From Bacillota bacterium (lineage in GTDB: Bacteria; Bacillota; Desulfotomaculia; Desulfotomaculales; Desulfohalotomaculaceae): a stretch of DNA of 64,000 nt. Numbering within the stretch: position 1 is the stretch's first letter; each line of letters starts with the position of its first letter. The notes below the pieces were generated by a model, which saw only the letters and a list, made by a program, of their open reading frames with translations, was not told the origin of the DNA and did no database searches. Made by a program: the position numbers and the translations under genes. Shown here piece after piece: positions 36,017 to 45,300 of the stretch. The stretch lies in contig VENI01000001.1 of assembly GCA_009711615.1 (NCBI GenBank), forward strand, positions 103,438 through 167,437, in the 5' to 3' direction.

Positions 36017-36223
36017 TTTGCAAGTTTTTTATAATGATAAGAATACCGTCAGTAATAGACTTCAAAAATTATAAAATTTTTCAGAAAACACTTTACATTT
36101 AGTCAGTTACTTTGTTACAATTTGTACAAGGCGAAAATATATAGTTTCAGCGATATTATTTTCTAGTTATAGCATAATTATTCGCTTGTATGTTCAATTA
36201 ATAATAAATTGGGAGGGGTACGA

Positions 36224-37351
36224 ATGGTTAATAGTGAAAGTTGTAGTGTATATTATGATGCGAAGAACAATTCCACCCTTGTAGCGAAAAATGTTTTTTT
36301 AGAAGCCCTTCCTGTTAACTGGTTTCCACAGCAAGAAGACGGTAAGCATGGTATTGATTATACCATCACCATAAACGATAATAGTAAATCCAACGGCATT
36401 GTTTTTCATACATTTATCAAAAAAGTTACTTCTTTTAAAAAGGAAAAAAGTAGTTATTCAGTTTCGCTGAACACATCAAAATTGAAATATATCTATAGTA
36501 TAAAGAAACCTGTCTTTCTAATACTAGTTGATGTTGATAGTAAAAGCATTCATTGGTTACTGTTACAAAAATATCTTGAAGAGATAGAAGAAAGTAAACC
36601 CAGTTGGCGTAACCAAAAAACTATCTCTATGAAAATTCCTAGCAATAATATTTTAGACTGCCAAGAATCATTCAGGAAAACAGTACTCAGTGGTCATAAA
36701 TATGTACATTTGCTACAGTATAGATTATCCTACATTAGTATATCTAACAAGCTAAAAGCTCACGTGGTTAGCAAAAATGTAGATAGTAATTTTTCCTCAT
36801 CATGTAGCTGTGGCGGAGGATGTAGTTCTGAAAGTTGCGCCTCAGATACCATTGAGTATAACCTTTCTGATATTCAAATAGAAAACAGCTTAAAAATGGC
36901 TCAAGCCAAAAATGTTAAAAATCTTAGAGAAAATAGGGAAGCTTATCATTATATTTCAGATGCTCTGGAACAAGCCGGTTACAATGCGTCACCCAACCTG
37001 CATTATATGGCAGCAGTAGAAAAGCACTATCACGACGCCATATACTACCTAATAAAGTCGTTTGATAATCAGACAGATTTAGATACATCTAACATTAATG
37101 AAGAATGTTTACTGAATACTGTAGAAAAATTAACTAACACAATCACTTCTTCCATTGATGATGGCGAAGTTACAACTGTTGCTTCCATAATGCTTAGAAT
37201 GGCCGATGTTTATAACAATGCTTTCTCTTATTTGTATTCTAATTTTAAAACTAAGAATACATTTTCCCTACTGGATTATGCACACTCTCTATTGGAAATG
37301 GCTGATAATATGGTAACTTCTTTAGAAGTTCCAGATCAAGTACTGCAGTAG
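36224..37351 (+). CDS. DUF4365-like protein with Cys-rich centre
   Basis: About 375 residues from an ATG at 36224 with GGGAGGGG upstream. Residues about 38-140 resemble the DUF4365 nuclease-like fold: HGIDYTITIND, then FHTFIKKVTSF, LKYIYSIKKPVFLILVDVDSKSIHWL. The usual Q-x-K core is altered (FIK), so catalysis may be lost. A Cys cluster CSCGGGCSSESC (194-205) may bind metal; a helical C-terminal half follows. It is not recognised as a named system. It is upstream-isolated and convergent with the Fe-S reductase gene. Confidence 0.5.
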   Translation: MVNSESCSVYYDAKNNSTLVAKNVFLEALPVNWFPQQEDGKHGIDYTITINDNSKSNGIVFHTFIKKVTSFKKEKSSYSVSLNTSKLKYIYSIKKPVFLILVDVDSKSIHWLLLQKYLEEIEESKPSWRNQKTISMKIPSNNILDCQESFRKTVLSGHKYVHLLQYRLSYISISNKLKAHVVSKNVDSNFSSSCSCGGGCSSESCASDTIEYNLSDIQIENSLKMAQAKNVKNLRENREAYHYISDALEQAGYNASPNLHYMAAVEKHYHDAIYYLIKSFDNQTDLDTSNINEECLLNTVEKLTNTITSSIDDGEVTTVASIMLRMADVYNNAFSYLYSNFKTKNTFSLLDYAHSLLEMADNMVTSLEVPDQVLQ

Positions 37352-37370
37352 CAGTATCACAAAACAAAAA

Positions 37371-37396
37371 GAGCCTGAGTATATATACCCAGGCTC
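37371..37396. terminator. Bidirectional terminator
   Basis: GAGCCTG(A)GTAT pairs with ATAC(C)CAGGCTC around a short loop, between the convergent DUF4365-like and Fe-S protein genes. Confidence 0.75.
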
Positions 37397-37414
37397 CTAG
37401 TCAGTTAGTTAAAA

Positions 37415-39040
37415 TTAAAACATCATATCTTCTTCATCTTTAAGGAATTCCATAAATGGCTTGTCTATATCCACCATTGCATTTACAACCAATTCCACTA
37501 AGCCACCGTAGTGTAAATTAAATTTCGCTGTGGCTTGATAATATTCCAAAATATCTCTAATGGCACCCTTACAGTTGGAGCACGGTGCACATACATATTT
37601 TGGTGTTTCTTCATCTTCAATGGTATCCTGGAAGGCATCAAGAATTTGTTTAAACTTCATGCGGCTAGATACCTTGTTTCTGAAGTCTTCAAAGTTAAAT
37701 GAGTTCATAATGGCAAAGCCACTACCGCCACCACAGCAGTAGTTGTTTACACCATGAGGTGTCATTTCTCTAAACTGAGGAGCAATGGCTTTTAAAATTT
37801 CCCGCTGTGGCTTCACAATACCCATCATTCTCACAATGTTACATGGGTCATGCAGGGTAACAGGGAAATTGTTTTTACTGGGGTCCAGTTTTAAAACTTT
37901 CTTTTTAATAATTTCTTCTAGCAGGGGTAAGAAGCTTTCTCTTGGAACATTATCCTCACCTATTGCAATCCTGTCTTGGCTAACCAGGGATGCTTTGTGG
38001 GCGTGTCCACATTCTGCTTGTACAACCCTTCTTACACCCAATTCTTTGGCAGCTTTTAATTGTGCTGCACCAATTTTCTTGCCCTGTACATCATCATAAA
38101 ACAAACCATAGTTAACATTATCATAGCCGATCATATCACTGCTAAGTGTCCAATTAAGTCCGGCTTCTTCCATGATAATTGTAAAAGCAGCAGGGTTCTC
38201 TGGCCAAGCCATATATTCACCAGCATTATGAACCAGTAAAATATCAGCACCTTTTTTATCTATAGGCACTTTATATTTTTTGCCAGTCATATCATAGATA
38301 TCGTCTTCCATGAATTCAATCATGTCCAGAAAAGCCTCTTTGGTAATCCCGGTACTGGAACCGGTCTGTAGCTGTTTCATAGTACCACTTTCATGCAGAG
38401 GCTTAGGTGCAATACCTAATTCCATGCTGAAAACTTTTCTTATTTCTCTGGCCAATAATCCGTTATCTAAGCCCAGCGGACATGTCTGCGCACAACGGCG
38501 ACATAGGTTACAACGGTAGGCCAATTCACCTAAACGCATAATTGTTTCAATGTTAATGTCGATGTCCCCACCAACAAATCTACTTATTAAGCTACCGCCC
38601 TGCTTGTGTTTTTTGTACAGTTTACGCAAAACTTCTGAGCGGAAGATTGGTCTGTAAATTTCAGCCTCACCACTAGATTTATAAACGTGACAGGCTTCAG
38701 AACAGGTGTTGCATTTAGCACAATATTCGAAAGACAGCATGAATGGTTGCAGCATACCACGGTTGGTGTCCTCTTCAAAAAGTTTCTCCATACCGTTTAA
38801 GAATCTCTTAACCATTTCTTGTTCTTCTTCTTTTGATTCAGGTCTCTTAAGTGTATCATTACCAACAAATCCGTCCAGCGTTGCGCAATAACCTTCTTTC
38901 CATTTATCTTTCGTCTCTGAGAATTCTGGTTCCATACCTGGTTTATCATATGGAGCCGGCAATGGCATTAGGTTTTCTATCTTGCACAACTGCTCTGATT
39001 GTTTACCCATATCTTGGGGTCTTATATTTTTACTAGACAT
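37415..39040 (-). CDS. (Fe-S)-binding reductase, DsrK/HmeD/HdrD-like
   Basis: A 541-residue cytoplasmic protein. Two [4Fe-4S] ferredoxin motifs lie at Cys107/110/113/117 and Cys177/180/183/187. A CCG-type domain has Cys400, Cys435-436 and Cys487/490. These features define heterodisulfide-reductase D-like proteins. Paired with the cytochrome b gene 27 bp upstream, it should form a quinone- or menaquinol-linked membrane complex like DsrMK, TmcBC or HmeCD of sulfate reducers. The N-terminal first CCG domain is degenerate. The physiological acceptor is not known. Confidence 0.85.
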   Translation of the reverse strand: MSSKNIRPQDMGKQSEQLCKIENLMPLPAPYDKPGMEPEFSETKDKWKEGYCATLDGFVGNDTLKRPESKEEEQEMVKRFLNGMEKLFEEDTNRGMLQPFMLSFEYCAKCNTCSEACHVYKSSGEAEIYRPIFRSEVLRKLYKKHKQGGSLISRFVGGDIDINIETIMRLGELAYRCNLCRRCAQTCPLGLDNGLLAREIRKVFSMELGIAPKPLHESGTMKQLQTGSSTGITKEAFLDMIEFMEDDIYDMTGKKYKVPIDKKGADILLVHNAGEYMAWPENPAAFTIIMEEAGLNWTLSSDMIGYDNVNYGLFYDDVQGKKIGAAQLKAAKELGVRRVVQAECGHAHKASLVSQDRIAIGEDNVPRESFLPLLEEIIKKKVLKLDPSKNNFPVTLHDPCNIVRMMGIVKPQREILKAIAPQFREMTPHGVNNYCCGGGSGFAIMNSFNFEDFRNKVSSRMKFKQILDAFQDTIEDEETPKYVCAPCSNCKGAIRDILEYYQATAKFNLHYGGLVELVVNAMVDIDKPFMEFLKDEEDMMF

Positions 39041-39067
39041 AGCCTATCCTCCCATCCGTTAGATTTC

Positions 39068-39967
39068 TTATTTATCGCTTGTGGCAGTTGGGTTAATATG
39101 CGGTGCAGACCACTTCACTCCGGTTTTTGGTTGATAACCCAAAGCCCCTTTTACAACTTCTTCCATCTCTGAATTCTTCAGATTGGGTTCATTCTCCCAG
39201 AGTACCTTGTGGAATGCAAAGTATTTCCCTACATAGTGACTCATCTTAGTTTGTGGGATGTAAATCATTACCGCACCTAATAAGATGATATGAATAGTCA
39301 AGGCAGCATCCGCTTGGATAGGAGAAAGAGTAAGCATTCCTATAATTATTTCTCTACCGTAATTAAAACCAATATCACCACTCCAAACAACCAAGCCTGA
39401 TGCAGCTACCGCAAATAGGAATAACAAGTTAAAGTATTCCTGCGGAGTAGTGTACTTCTTTAATTTGTCGTCTGATAATCTCTTTAAGAACATACCGGCT
39501 GCACCAACGGCCAGCAAAATAGCTCCAACAACACCAGCTAGGAAGGTAGCATAGTACACCAAGCTTCCCCAACCTCCAGTGGCAGCAGCTACAGAAATAC
39601 CGGCAAGCTCTGTGCCAGCACCTACAAATAACATAAAAGTCCAAACAAACAGAACATAAATACCAAGGTGCAAGGCATAGCATATCCACCATTGACGTCT
39701 TTGGTTAACAAACAGATTCTTAATAAACAGCATTTCTTTTAACATGTCAATAACTTCGCCGGCATGAGATACATTTCTGGGTTTGTTCCACCATTCTTTT
39801 TCTTCATAGTAGGAACCCCCATAGTGACCTCTACCGCCACCTTCTTTAGGAACAGGATACAGTTCCCAGCGACCATGCATAGGCATTTTGGCAAACTGGT
39901 AAACCTTGAGGAGTGTTAGCCCTATAAAAGCTAGAATGGAGAAGTAAGCAAAGAGCGTTAAAAACAA
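39068..39967 (-). CDS. Membrane cytochrome b, NarI/DsrM/HmeC-like
   Basis: A 299-residue protein with about five transmembrane helices of the nitrate-reductase-gamma family, and conserved His residues in the membrane segments (CYALHLGIYVLFVW near 92-105; LTIHIILLGAVMIYIPQ near 219-235). It binds haem b and exchanges electrons with menaquinone, passing them to the adjacent Fe-S protein. The TTG at 39967, after AGGGGGTATAACAG, is needed to keep the first helix. The 267-bp stretch 39968-40234 holds no other gene. Confidence 0.85.
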   Translation of the reverse strand: MFLTLFAYFSILAFIGLTLLKVYQFAKMPMHGRWELYPVPKEGGGRGHYGGSYYEEKEWWNKPRNVSHAGEVIDMLKEMLFIKNLFVNQRRQWWICYALHLGIYVLFVWTFMLFVGAGTELAGISVAAATGGWGSLVYYATFLAGVVGAILLAVGAAGMFLKRLSDDKLKKYTTPQEYFNLLFLFAVAASGLVVWSGDIGFNYGREIIIGMLTLSPIQADAALTIHIILLGAVMIYIPQTKMSHYVGKYFAFHKVLWENEPNLKNSEMEEVVKGALGYQPKTGVKWSAPHINPTATSDK

Positions 39968-40234
39968 CTGTTATACCCCCTTAGAGAACTTATAATTTTT
40001 GTATCTGACCCAGGATTCTGTCTTTTTCTAACCCCAGGATAATACCATATATTAAAAATATTTATTATTGAAAAAATTTTACTAGGTAACAGCTTGTCCA
40101 CTTTACATATATAAAGTAATTTGACAAATAATATACAACAAAGTCACTTTTATACCCATATAAAATTATAGTTTAGTTTACTTAATTAATCAATAGATAA
40201 AAATTAATGTTTCACATTTGAACTATGTCTAATG

Positions 40235-40882
40235 TCATTTTTTGTAGCTTAGCGCTATGCCATCACCCAGTGGAATAATAGTGGTTGCCAACTGTGGATG
40301 TTCCATTGCCACTTTTAAGTAATCTCTAAGTCTTCTTACTGCCGTCTTATTCCTTCTTTTGTCAACTTGACCGGATATTACCATCCCATGCATAAACACA
40401 TTGTCCGCAACCAGCAGTCCACCAGAGCGTAAAATTTTAACACAGTGATGTAAAAAATCCAAGTATTTTCCCTTTGCAGCATCTAAAAATATATAATCAT
40501 AGGGGCCATTAAAATTAAAAATTTTTTCCCTGGCATCGCCATAAATCAATTCAATGTCATTTTCTAAGCCAGCTTCTTGAATGTTTTTACAGGCAACTTC
40601 ATACCTGGGTTTATTTATTTCTATGGTGGTAATTTTACCACCGTTTGGGGTTACAGCTTTAGCCAGCCACAATGTTGAATAGCCAATGGCAGTGCCAATC
40701 TCCAGCACGTTTTTGGAACCATGGGTTAACGCCAACCAATATAGTAATTGTGCCACTTCCGGTTCCACTATCGGCACTATGTTTTCTTCAGCATACCTCT
40801 CCATTTGAAACAATAGGTCTTCTCTCGGTGGAACAAGACCTCTTATGTAGTTTGTAATTTCTTCCCATGAAGTATCTTTCAT
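40235..40882 (-). CDS. SAM-dependent O-methyltransferase (class I)
   Basis: A 215-residue methyltransferase of the catechol-O-methyltransferase-like family (Bacillus YrrM type). VLEIGTAIGYSTLWLAKAV near 60-78 is the SAM motif; YDYIFLDAAKGKYLDFL near 129-145 holds the metal-binding Asp. Its stop is isolated and its start is 4 bp past the thioredoxin-like gene. YrrM-type enzymes modify a small phenolic or tRNA-linked substrate; the target here is unknown. Confidence 0.88.
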   Translation of the reverse strand: MKDTSWEEITNYIRGLVPPREDLLFQMERYAEENIVPIVEPEVAQLLYWLALTHGSKNVLEIGTAIGYSTLWLAKAVTPNGGKITTIEINKPRYEVACKNIQEAGLENDIELIYGDAREKIFNFNGPYDYIFLDAAKGKYLDFLHHCVKILRSGGLLVADNVFMHGMVISGQVDKRRNKTAVRRLRDYLKVAMEHPQLATTIIPLGDGIALSYKK

Positions 40883-40885
40883 ACT

Positions 40886-41125
40886 CTATTTAGCTTCTTC
40901 AATCCATTTCTTTATTTCATCTTTTTTAGGTACACGACCGGATACCTTGGTTTGACCATTAATAACAAGCCCTGGGGTCATCATTACACCATGGCTGGCA
41001 ATTTCTTTAATATCTTCTATCTTTTTAACATCAGCCTTAACACTGGTTTCCTCAACTGTCTTAGTAACCAAATTGTATAGGTCGCCGCATTTTTTACAGC
41101 CTGTACCAAGTATTTTTATTTCCAT
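40886..41125 (-). CDS. Small thioredoxin-like protein
   Basis: A 79-residue redox protein of the small thioredoxin family. The active-site pair is Cys10 and Cys13 (GTGCKKCGD). The cis-Pro strand MMTPGLVING is present. The family reduces disulfides or binds metal in anaerobes; often paired with arsenic or redox genes. Upstream of the methyltransferase by 4 bp. Confidence 0.85.
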   Translation of the reverse strand: MEIKILGTGCKKCGDLYNLVTKTVEETSVKADVKKIEDIKEIASHGVMMTPGLVINGQTKVSGRVPKKDEIKKWIEEAK

Positions 41126-41208
41126 ATTAATTCATCTCCTTTGTTTTCTCCAACGTCCTTTTTAAATAATCCAATAAATGTTAAACTACTATAAATAGGA
41201 GGTGTATT

Positions 41209-41385
41209 ATGTCAGAAATCAATGTGGATTTTACATGCCCCGAGTGTCAAGCAGAATTTAATCTTCAGCCCAGCATTATACTGGAAAGCGAATCAATCTG
41301 CTGCCCCAGCTGTGAATGTACTCTTACTAAAGAAGAGCTAGAAAATCTAAAAATTGCCATCAAGCATATGGTATCCCGACATTAA
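41209..41385 (+). CDS. Small zinc-ribbon protein
   Basis: A 58-residue protein. CPEC and CCPSC pairs (residues 10-13 and 31-35) make a treble-clef or zinc-ribbon core; the rest is acidic and helical. AGGAGG precedes the ATG. It is too short for most gene callers. Convergent with the gene at 41395-41655, sharing a terminator. Confidence 0.75.
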   Translation: MSEINVDFTCPECQAEFNLQPSIILESESICCPSCECTLTKEELENLKIAIKHMVSRH

Positions 41386-41408
41386 GAGTCTTGTTTAACA
41401 AGACTCTT
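41384..41408. terminator. Shared terminator overlapping two stop codons
   Basis: An 11-bp perfect stem (AAGAGTCTTGT with ACAAGACTCTT) and 3-nt loop. It contains the stop codon of the plus-strand zinc-ribbon gene in its left arm and that of the minus-strand gene in the loop. T-runs on both sides. Confidence 0.8.
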
Positions 41409-41655
41409 TTAATTTAATGTCAAATAACAATCCCTGGGGATTCTTTATTGCTGAAATCACCCCATCGTCATGTAGCTTGTTTAAAACTTCCATTATCTGC
41501 TCTTTTGGGTATTCTTTGATAAACATTTGTATAAAGTGCAAGTAATCAATCTCAATTTGACTAAAATACCGATGATCTTTTACGTTTTCCTGGTGTTGTT
41601 TAACATCCCGCAGTTCATCAAGGATTAAATCTTCTAAAATCATTTTTTCATCCAT
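41395..41655 (-). CDS. Small hypothetical protein
   Basis: An 86-residue, acidic and mostly helical protein. LDELRDVKQHQENVKDHRYFSQ-type amphipathic helices precede a C-terminal YPKEQIMEVLNKLHDDGVIS and a short strand. No signal peptide or metal motif. I do not recognise the family. AGGAGG-type signal (AAGGAGGG) precedes the ATG. Its 3' end is in the loop of the shared terminator. Confidence 0.6.
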   Translation of the reverse strand: MDEKMILEDLILDELRDVKQHQENVKDHRYFSQIEIDYLHFIQMFIKEYPKEQIMEVLNKLHDDGVISAIKNPQGLLFDIKLKESC

Positions 41656-41714
41656 GGTTTATACCCTCCTTATGGTAGAATGTAATCATATTAATTTTAT
41701 GGAGTGTTTGTTAC

Positions 41715-42440
41715 GTGATAAAACTTGTTGCATTAGATGTGGACGGCTGTTTAATGCCTCACGACTTAACCAAAGTTAATTACCAGTCCTTTACCCAGTT
41801 GAGGGATTATTGTCTGGCTTGCAGAAAAGAAGATCTACCAAAAATCATATTGTGTACTGGTCGTCCGAGGTCGTTTGTACTACCAATTCTTGCTTTAATG
41901 GGCGGTATATGGCCAGAACTACCGTCTGTGCTGGAGTCTGGTAACCAGCTTTACTATCCCTTGGATAGGAAAGTAATTGTCCATCCTCAAGTGCCAGAAA
42001 ACTGGCCGGAAATCAAAAGTGCCGTTAAAGTTTTTGCACAAAGGACCAATGGTTTGATAATCCCCGGCAAAGAAGTGGCCGTTAGTATAATACCACCCCA
42101 GGATACAAGCATTGAACAGTACAGTCTTATGGCCCGAAACAATCTATCCTTTAAGGAACTGGATATATCTTACTCTACCTTATGCGTTGATTTCAACCCC
42201 TTTGGGGTAGATAAAAAAACAGGGCTGGAAACAGTAAGCGATATTCTTAACATTCCACTTTCACAAATGCTGGCCATTGGCGACAGCGGCATTGATATTA
42301 GTATGCTAAAGAGTGTAGGAACAGCTACTTGCCCCGCCAACAGCATCGACAGGGTTAAGGAAATATGCGACTATGTATCACCATACTCAGAAACAGAAGG
42401 AGTAGTTGATATTTTAAAAAATATGATTTTTAATGCGTAG
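41715..42440 (+). CDS. HAD-superfamily hydrolase (Cof-type)
   Basis: A 241-residue HAD phosphatase. The nucleophile and acid-base Asp lie in LVALDVDGCLMPHD near 4-17; motif II is LCTGRPRSF near 46-54; the metal-binding motif is AIGDSGIDISML near 191-202. A C2-type cap lies between. Substrate unknown (phosphoglycerate, sugar phosphates or mannosyl-3-phosphoglycerate have been seen in relatives). It starts at GTG, 8 nt after GGAGTG. Convergent with the flavoprotein gene, 5 bp away. Confidence 0.85.
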   Translation: MIKLVALDVDGCLMPHDLTKVNYQSFTQLRDYCLACRKEDLPKIILCTGRPRSFVLPILALMGGIWPELPSVLESGNQLYYPLDRKVIVHPQVPENWPEIKSAVKVFAQRTNGLIIPGKEVAVSIIPPQDTSIEQYSLMARNNLSFKELDISYSTLCVDFNPFGVDKKTGLETVSDILNIPLSQMLAIGDSGIDISMLKSVGTATCPANSIDRVKEICDYVSPYSETEGVVDILKNMIFNA

Positions 42441-42445
42441 GCACC

Positions 42446-43675
42446 TTAATATTTAGCTGCATTTTCCCCTGCTGTATAACCAGACGACCAAGCCCACTGC
42501 AGGTTAAATCCGCCGCAGTCGCCATCTATATCCATAACCTCCCCTGCAAAATAAAGGCCGGGGTTTAGTTTTGATTCCATGGTTTTCGGATTAATATCCT
42601 TTACTTCTACCCCACCTGCTGTAACCTGTGCGGATTTCCACCCCCTGGTTTCAGTCACCTTCAAACACCAGTTATGTAATATGGAAACAATTTTTTTGCG
42701 TTCATCAGTTGTGACATTACCAGCAGGTTTTTTTATATCTTTTATACCTGCTTCTTTTAATATCACTGGAGTTAACTGTTTGTTCAGCAGGCCCACAAAG
42801 TTAAAGATCAGTGATTTTTGCGGTTGTGTTTGAAATCTATAGATTAATAGTTCATCCAGCTGTCCCTCGGTCATATCTTTTAATAAGAGAAGTTTCAGCC
42901 AAACCTCCTTCCCCTGATGGATAAGTTGGTTAACAACCCTACTAACATCCAAAACCGGCGGGCCGGATATGCCATATTCAGTGAATAAGATTTCGCCAGT
43001 AGCTTTGTCCTTTACATTATTGCCAGACAAAACTTCTACAGTACCAATAAACTTAATCCCCTTTATTTGTTTATAAAATTCTTCTGCAAGTTTCACTTGA
43101 ACCAGTGCTTGGAATGGTTCAACTATCCTATGTCCCAATTTCTTAGCTAGATCAAACCCGCTGCCGTTTGAACCAAGATTAGGGTAAGACTTTCCTCCGG
43201 CAGCAATAATCACCCGGTCTGCTTGATAATGCTTGTTATCGGAAGTATGTACAAAAAAACAGTTATTCTTCTTCTCTATTCCCACAACCTCTGCACCTGT
43301 AGTCTCTACGACCCCCAACTTCTCAAGTTCATACCTTAATACATCTAAAACACTTGCTGCTTGGTCAGACATAGGGTAAACTTTGCCCCGTTCTTCAACC
43401 TTGTGAGCTATCCCTAAGTATTCAAAGTAATCAATGGTCTGCTGAACATTAAAACTGTTCAATGCTCCTTGGGCAAATCTTGGATTCTTACCATGGTAAT
43501 TTTCGATTGATAAGTTTACATTTGAAAAATTACATCTACCGTTACCGGTAGCCAGTATTTTTTTGCCTACCCTGGGCATACGTTCTAGAATTGTAACTTC
43601 TGCTCCATTGCTTCTGGCGGCTAAACCGGCCATTAGCCCAGAAGCACCACCGCCGACAATAATAACTTTTACCAT
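42446..43675 (-). CDS. HI0933/BaiN-like FAD flavoprotein
   Basis: A 409-residue NAD(P)/FAD-binding protein. The N-terminal dinucleotide motif KVIIVGGGASGLMAGLAA (residues 3-20) is followed by GNGRCNFSN near 46-54, IAAGGKSYPNLGSNGSG near 160-176, and the C-terminal GEVMDIDGDCGGFNLQWAWSSG that closes the flavin site. The family includes BaiN-type steroid reductases, but most members are uncharacterised. Next to a second FAD protein (43685-45277). Confidence 0.88.
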   Translation of the reverse strand: MVKVIIVGGGASGLMAGLAARSNGAEVTILERMPRVGKKILATGNGRCNFSNVNLSIENYHGKNPRFAQGALNSFNVQQTIDYFEYLGIAHKVEERGKVYPMSDQAASVLDVLRYELEKLGVVETTGAEVVGIEKKNNCFFVHTSDNKHYQADRVIIAAGGKSYPNLGSNGSGFDLAKKLGHRIVEPFQALVQVKLAEEFYKQIKGIKFIGTVEVLSGNNVKDKATGEILFTEYGISGPPVLDVSRVVNQLIHQGKEVWLKLLLLKDMTEGQLDELLIYRFQTQPQKSLIFNFVGLLNKQLTPVILKEAGIKDIKKPAGNVTTDERKKIVSILHNWCLKVTETRGWKSAQVTAGGVEVKDINPKTMESKLNPGLYFAGEVMDIDGDCGGFNLQWAWSSGYTAGENAAKY

Positions 43676-43684
43676 AACTGCCTC

Positions 43685-45277
43685 CTAAAAGTGAGTGTAC
43701 TTTTGGGCAATACTCTCAGCAACTTGAATCCCATCCACCGCCGCAGACATGATACCACCTGCATATCCCGGTCCTTCCCCAGCCGGATAAATGCCGCCTA
43801 CATTTGTCTGATAGTTTTCGTCCCGATTAATCTTCACCGGTGATGAACTCCTTGTTTCTACTCCGGTCAATACTGCATCGTGCATCCCGAAGCCCTTTAT
43901 TTTGTTGTCAAAAGCCGGTATGGCCTCTTTTAAAGTTTCTACCACATATTCTGGCAGACACTTTTTAAGTTCCGCCAAGACAACTCCCGGCCTATATGAT
44001 GGGTTAACACTGGCCAGTACATTTGACGGCTTGTCCGAAAGAAAATCACCAACCAGCTGAGCCGGTGCATTGAAATTTCTACCACCCAGTTGATAGGCTT
44101 TTTGCTCCCAATTGCGTTGAAAATTAACTCCCGCCAGCGGGTGATCGCTCCCATAGTCCCCTGGCCTAACCCCTACCAGCAGCGCACTGTTGGCATTTTC
44201 CGCATCCCGGGCATATTCACTCATACCGTTTGTGACTACTCCTCCTGTTTCTGATGCCGCTGCCACCACTAAACCGCCAGGACACATACAGAATGTATAT
44301 GCCGAGCGACCGTTACTGGCATGATAGGAAAGTTTATAATCCGCCGCTCCCAGCTTTGGCTGTTCAGCAAATTCTTTATACTGCGCCTGGTTAATCAATC
44401 GCTGGGGGTGCTCCACACGAACTCCGATGGAAAAGGGCTTTTGAACCATCTCAATGCCTTGATTAATTAAAACATCAAAAGTATCCCTAGCGCTGTGACC
44501 AATGGCCAACACCACTATATTGGTAGTTATTCTTTCTTTTGCATTTACTTCCACTTCCGAAACCTTGTTGTTATGTACAATGAAGTCAGTCACTTTACTA
44601 TTAAACCGAATCTCCCCACCCAGTTCAATTATTTTATGGCGAATATTTTTTACCACAACCTTTAGTACATCAGTACCTACATGGGGCTTATAGGAATAGA
44701 TTATCTCTTTGGGAGCCCCAGCACTCACCAACTCTTCCAGCACCTTTCTGCATCGTTTGTTTTTAATCATGGTGGTTAATTTTCCGTCAGAAAATGTACC
44801 CGCTCCACCTTCTCCAAACTGCACGTTACAGTCAACATCCAATGCACCGTCCTGCCAAAACTTTTGAACCTTTTTACTTCTTGTATCTACGTCTGCCCCC
44901 CTTTCTAAAAGTAATGGTTTATAACCCATTTCAGCCAACAACAAGCTGCAAAATAGCCCCGCCGGGCCACTGCCCACTATTACCGGGCGGTATTCCAGTT
45001 TTTCCTTGCCAGGCTGTACAAACTCATACTTTAAATCGGGAGCAATGGATAAATCTTTACCATTAGCTTTTGCAACGGCTTTCTTTTCGTTCTTCACCAG
45101 CACATCCACAGTGTATACAAAGGAAATGCAACCCTTTCTTCTGGCATCTATGGATTGCTTGAAAATATGATACTCTAGCAACTCATTCTTATTGATGCGC
45201 AACTTCTTGATAATACCATCAGAAATATCTGCTTCACTGTGGTCAATTGGTAGCTTAATTTGAGAAACCCTAATCAT
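43685..45277 (-). CDS. FAD-dependent dehydrogenase-like protein (COG2509)
   Basis: A 530-residue flavoprotein. A short N-terminal dimer-like domain (to about residue 90) precedes VIVGSGPAGLFCSLLLAEMG near 100-119, FGEGGAGTFSDGKLTT near 154-169, and a C-terminal GEGPGYAGGIMSAAVDGI. Family members are conserved and poorly characterised in Firmicutes. 9 bp upstream of the HI0933-like gene, so likely cotranscribed. Confidence 0.85.
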   Translation of the reverse strand: MIRVSQIKLPIDHSEADISDGIIKKLRINKNELLEYHIFKQSIDARRKGCISFVYTVDVLVKNEKKAVAKANGKDLSIAPDLKYEFVQPGKEKLEYRPVIVGSGPAGLFCSLLLAEMGYKPLLLERGADVDTRSKKVQKFWQDGALDVDCNVQFGEGGAGTFSDGKLTTMIKNKRCRKVLEELVSAGAPKEIIYSYKPHVGTDVLKVVVKNIRHKIIELGGEIRFNSKVTDFIVHNNKVSEVEVNAKERITTNIVVLAIGHSARDTFDVLINQGIEMVQKPFSIGVRVEHPQRLINQAQYKEFAEQPKLGAADYKLSYHASNGRSAYTFCMCPGGLVVAAASETGGVVTNGMSEYARDAENANSALLVGVRPGDYGSDHPLAGVNFQRNWEQKAYQLGGRNFNAPAQLVGDFLSDKPSNVLASVNPSYRPGVVLAELKKCLPEYVVETLKEAIPAFDNKIKGFGMHDAVLTGVETRSSSPVKINRDENYQTNVGGIYPAGEGPGYAGGIMSAAVDGIQVAESIAQKYTHF

Positions 45278-45300
45278 GTTTGATATCCTTTCATCATCTT

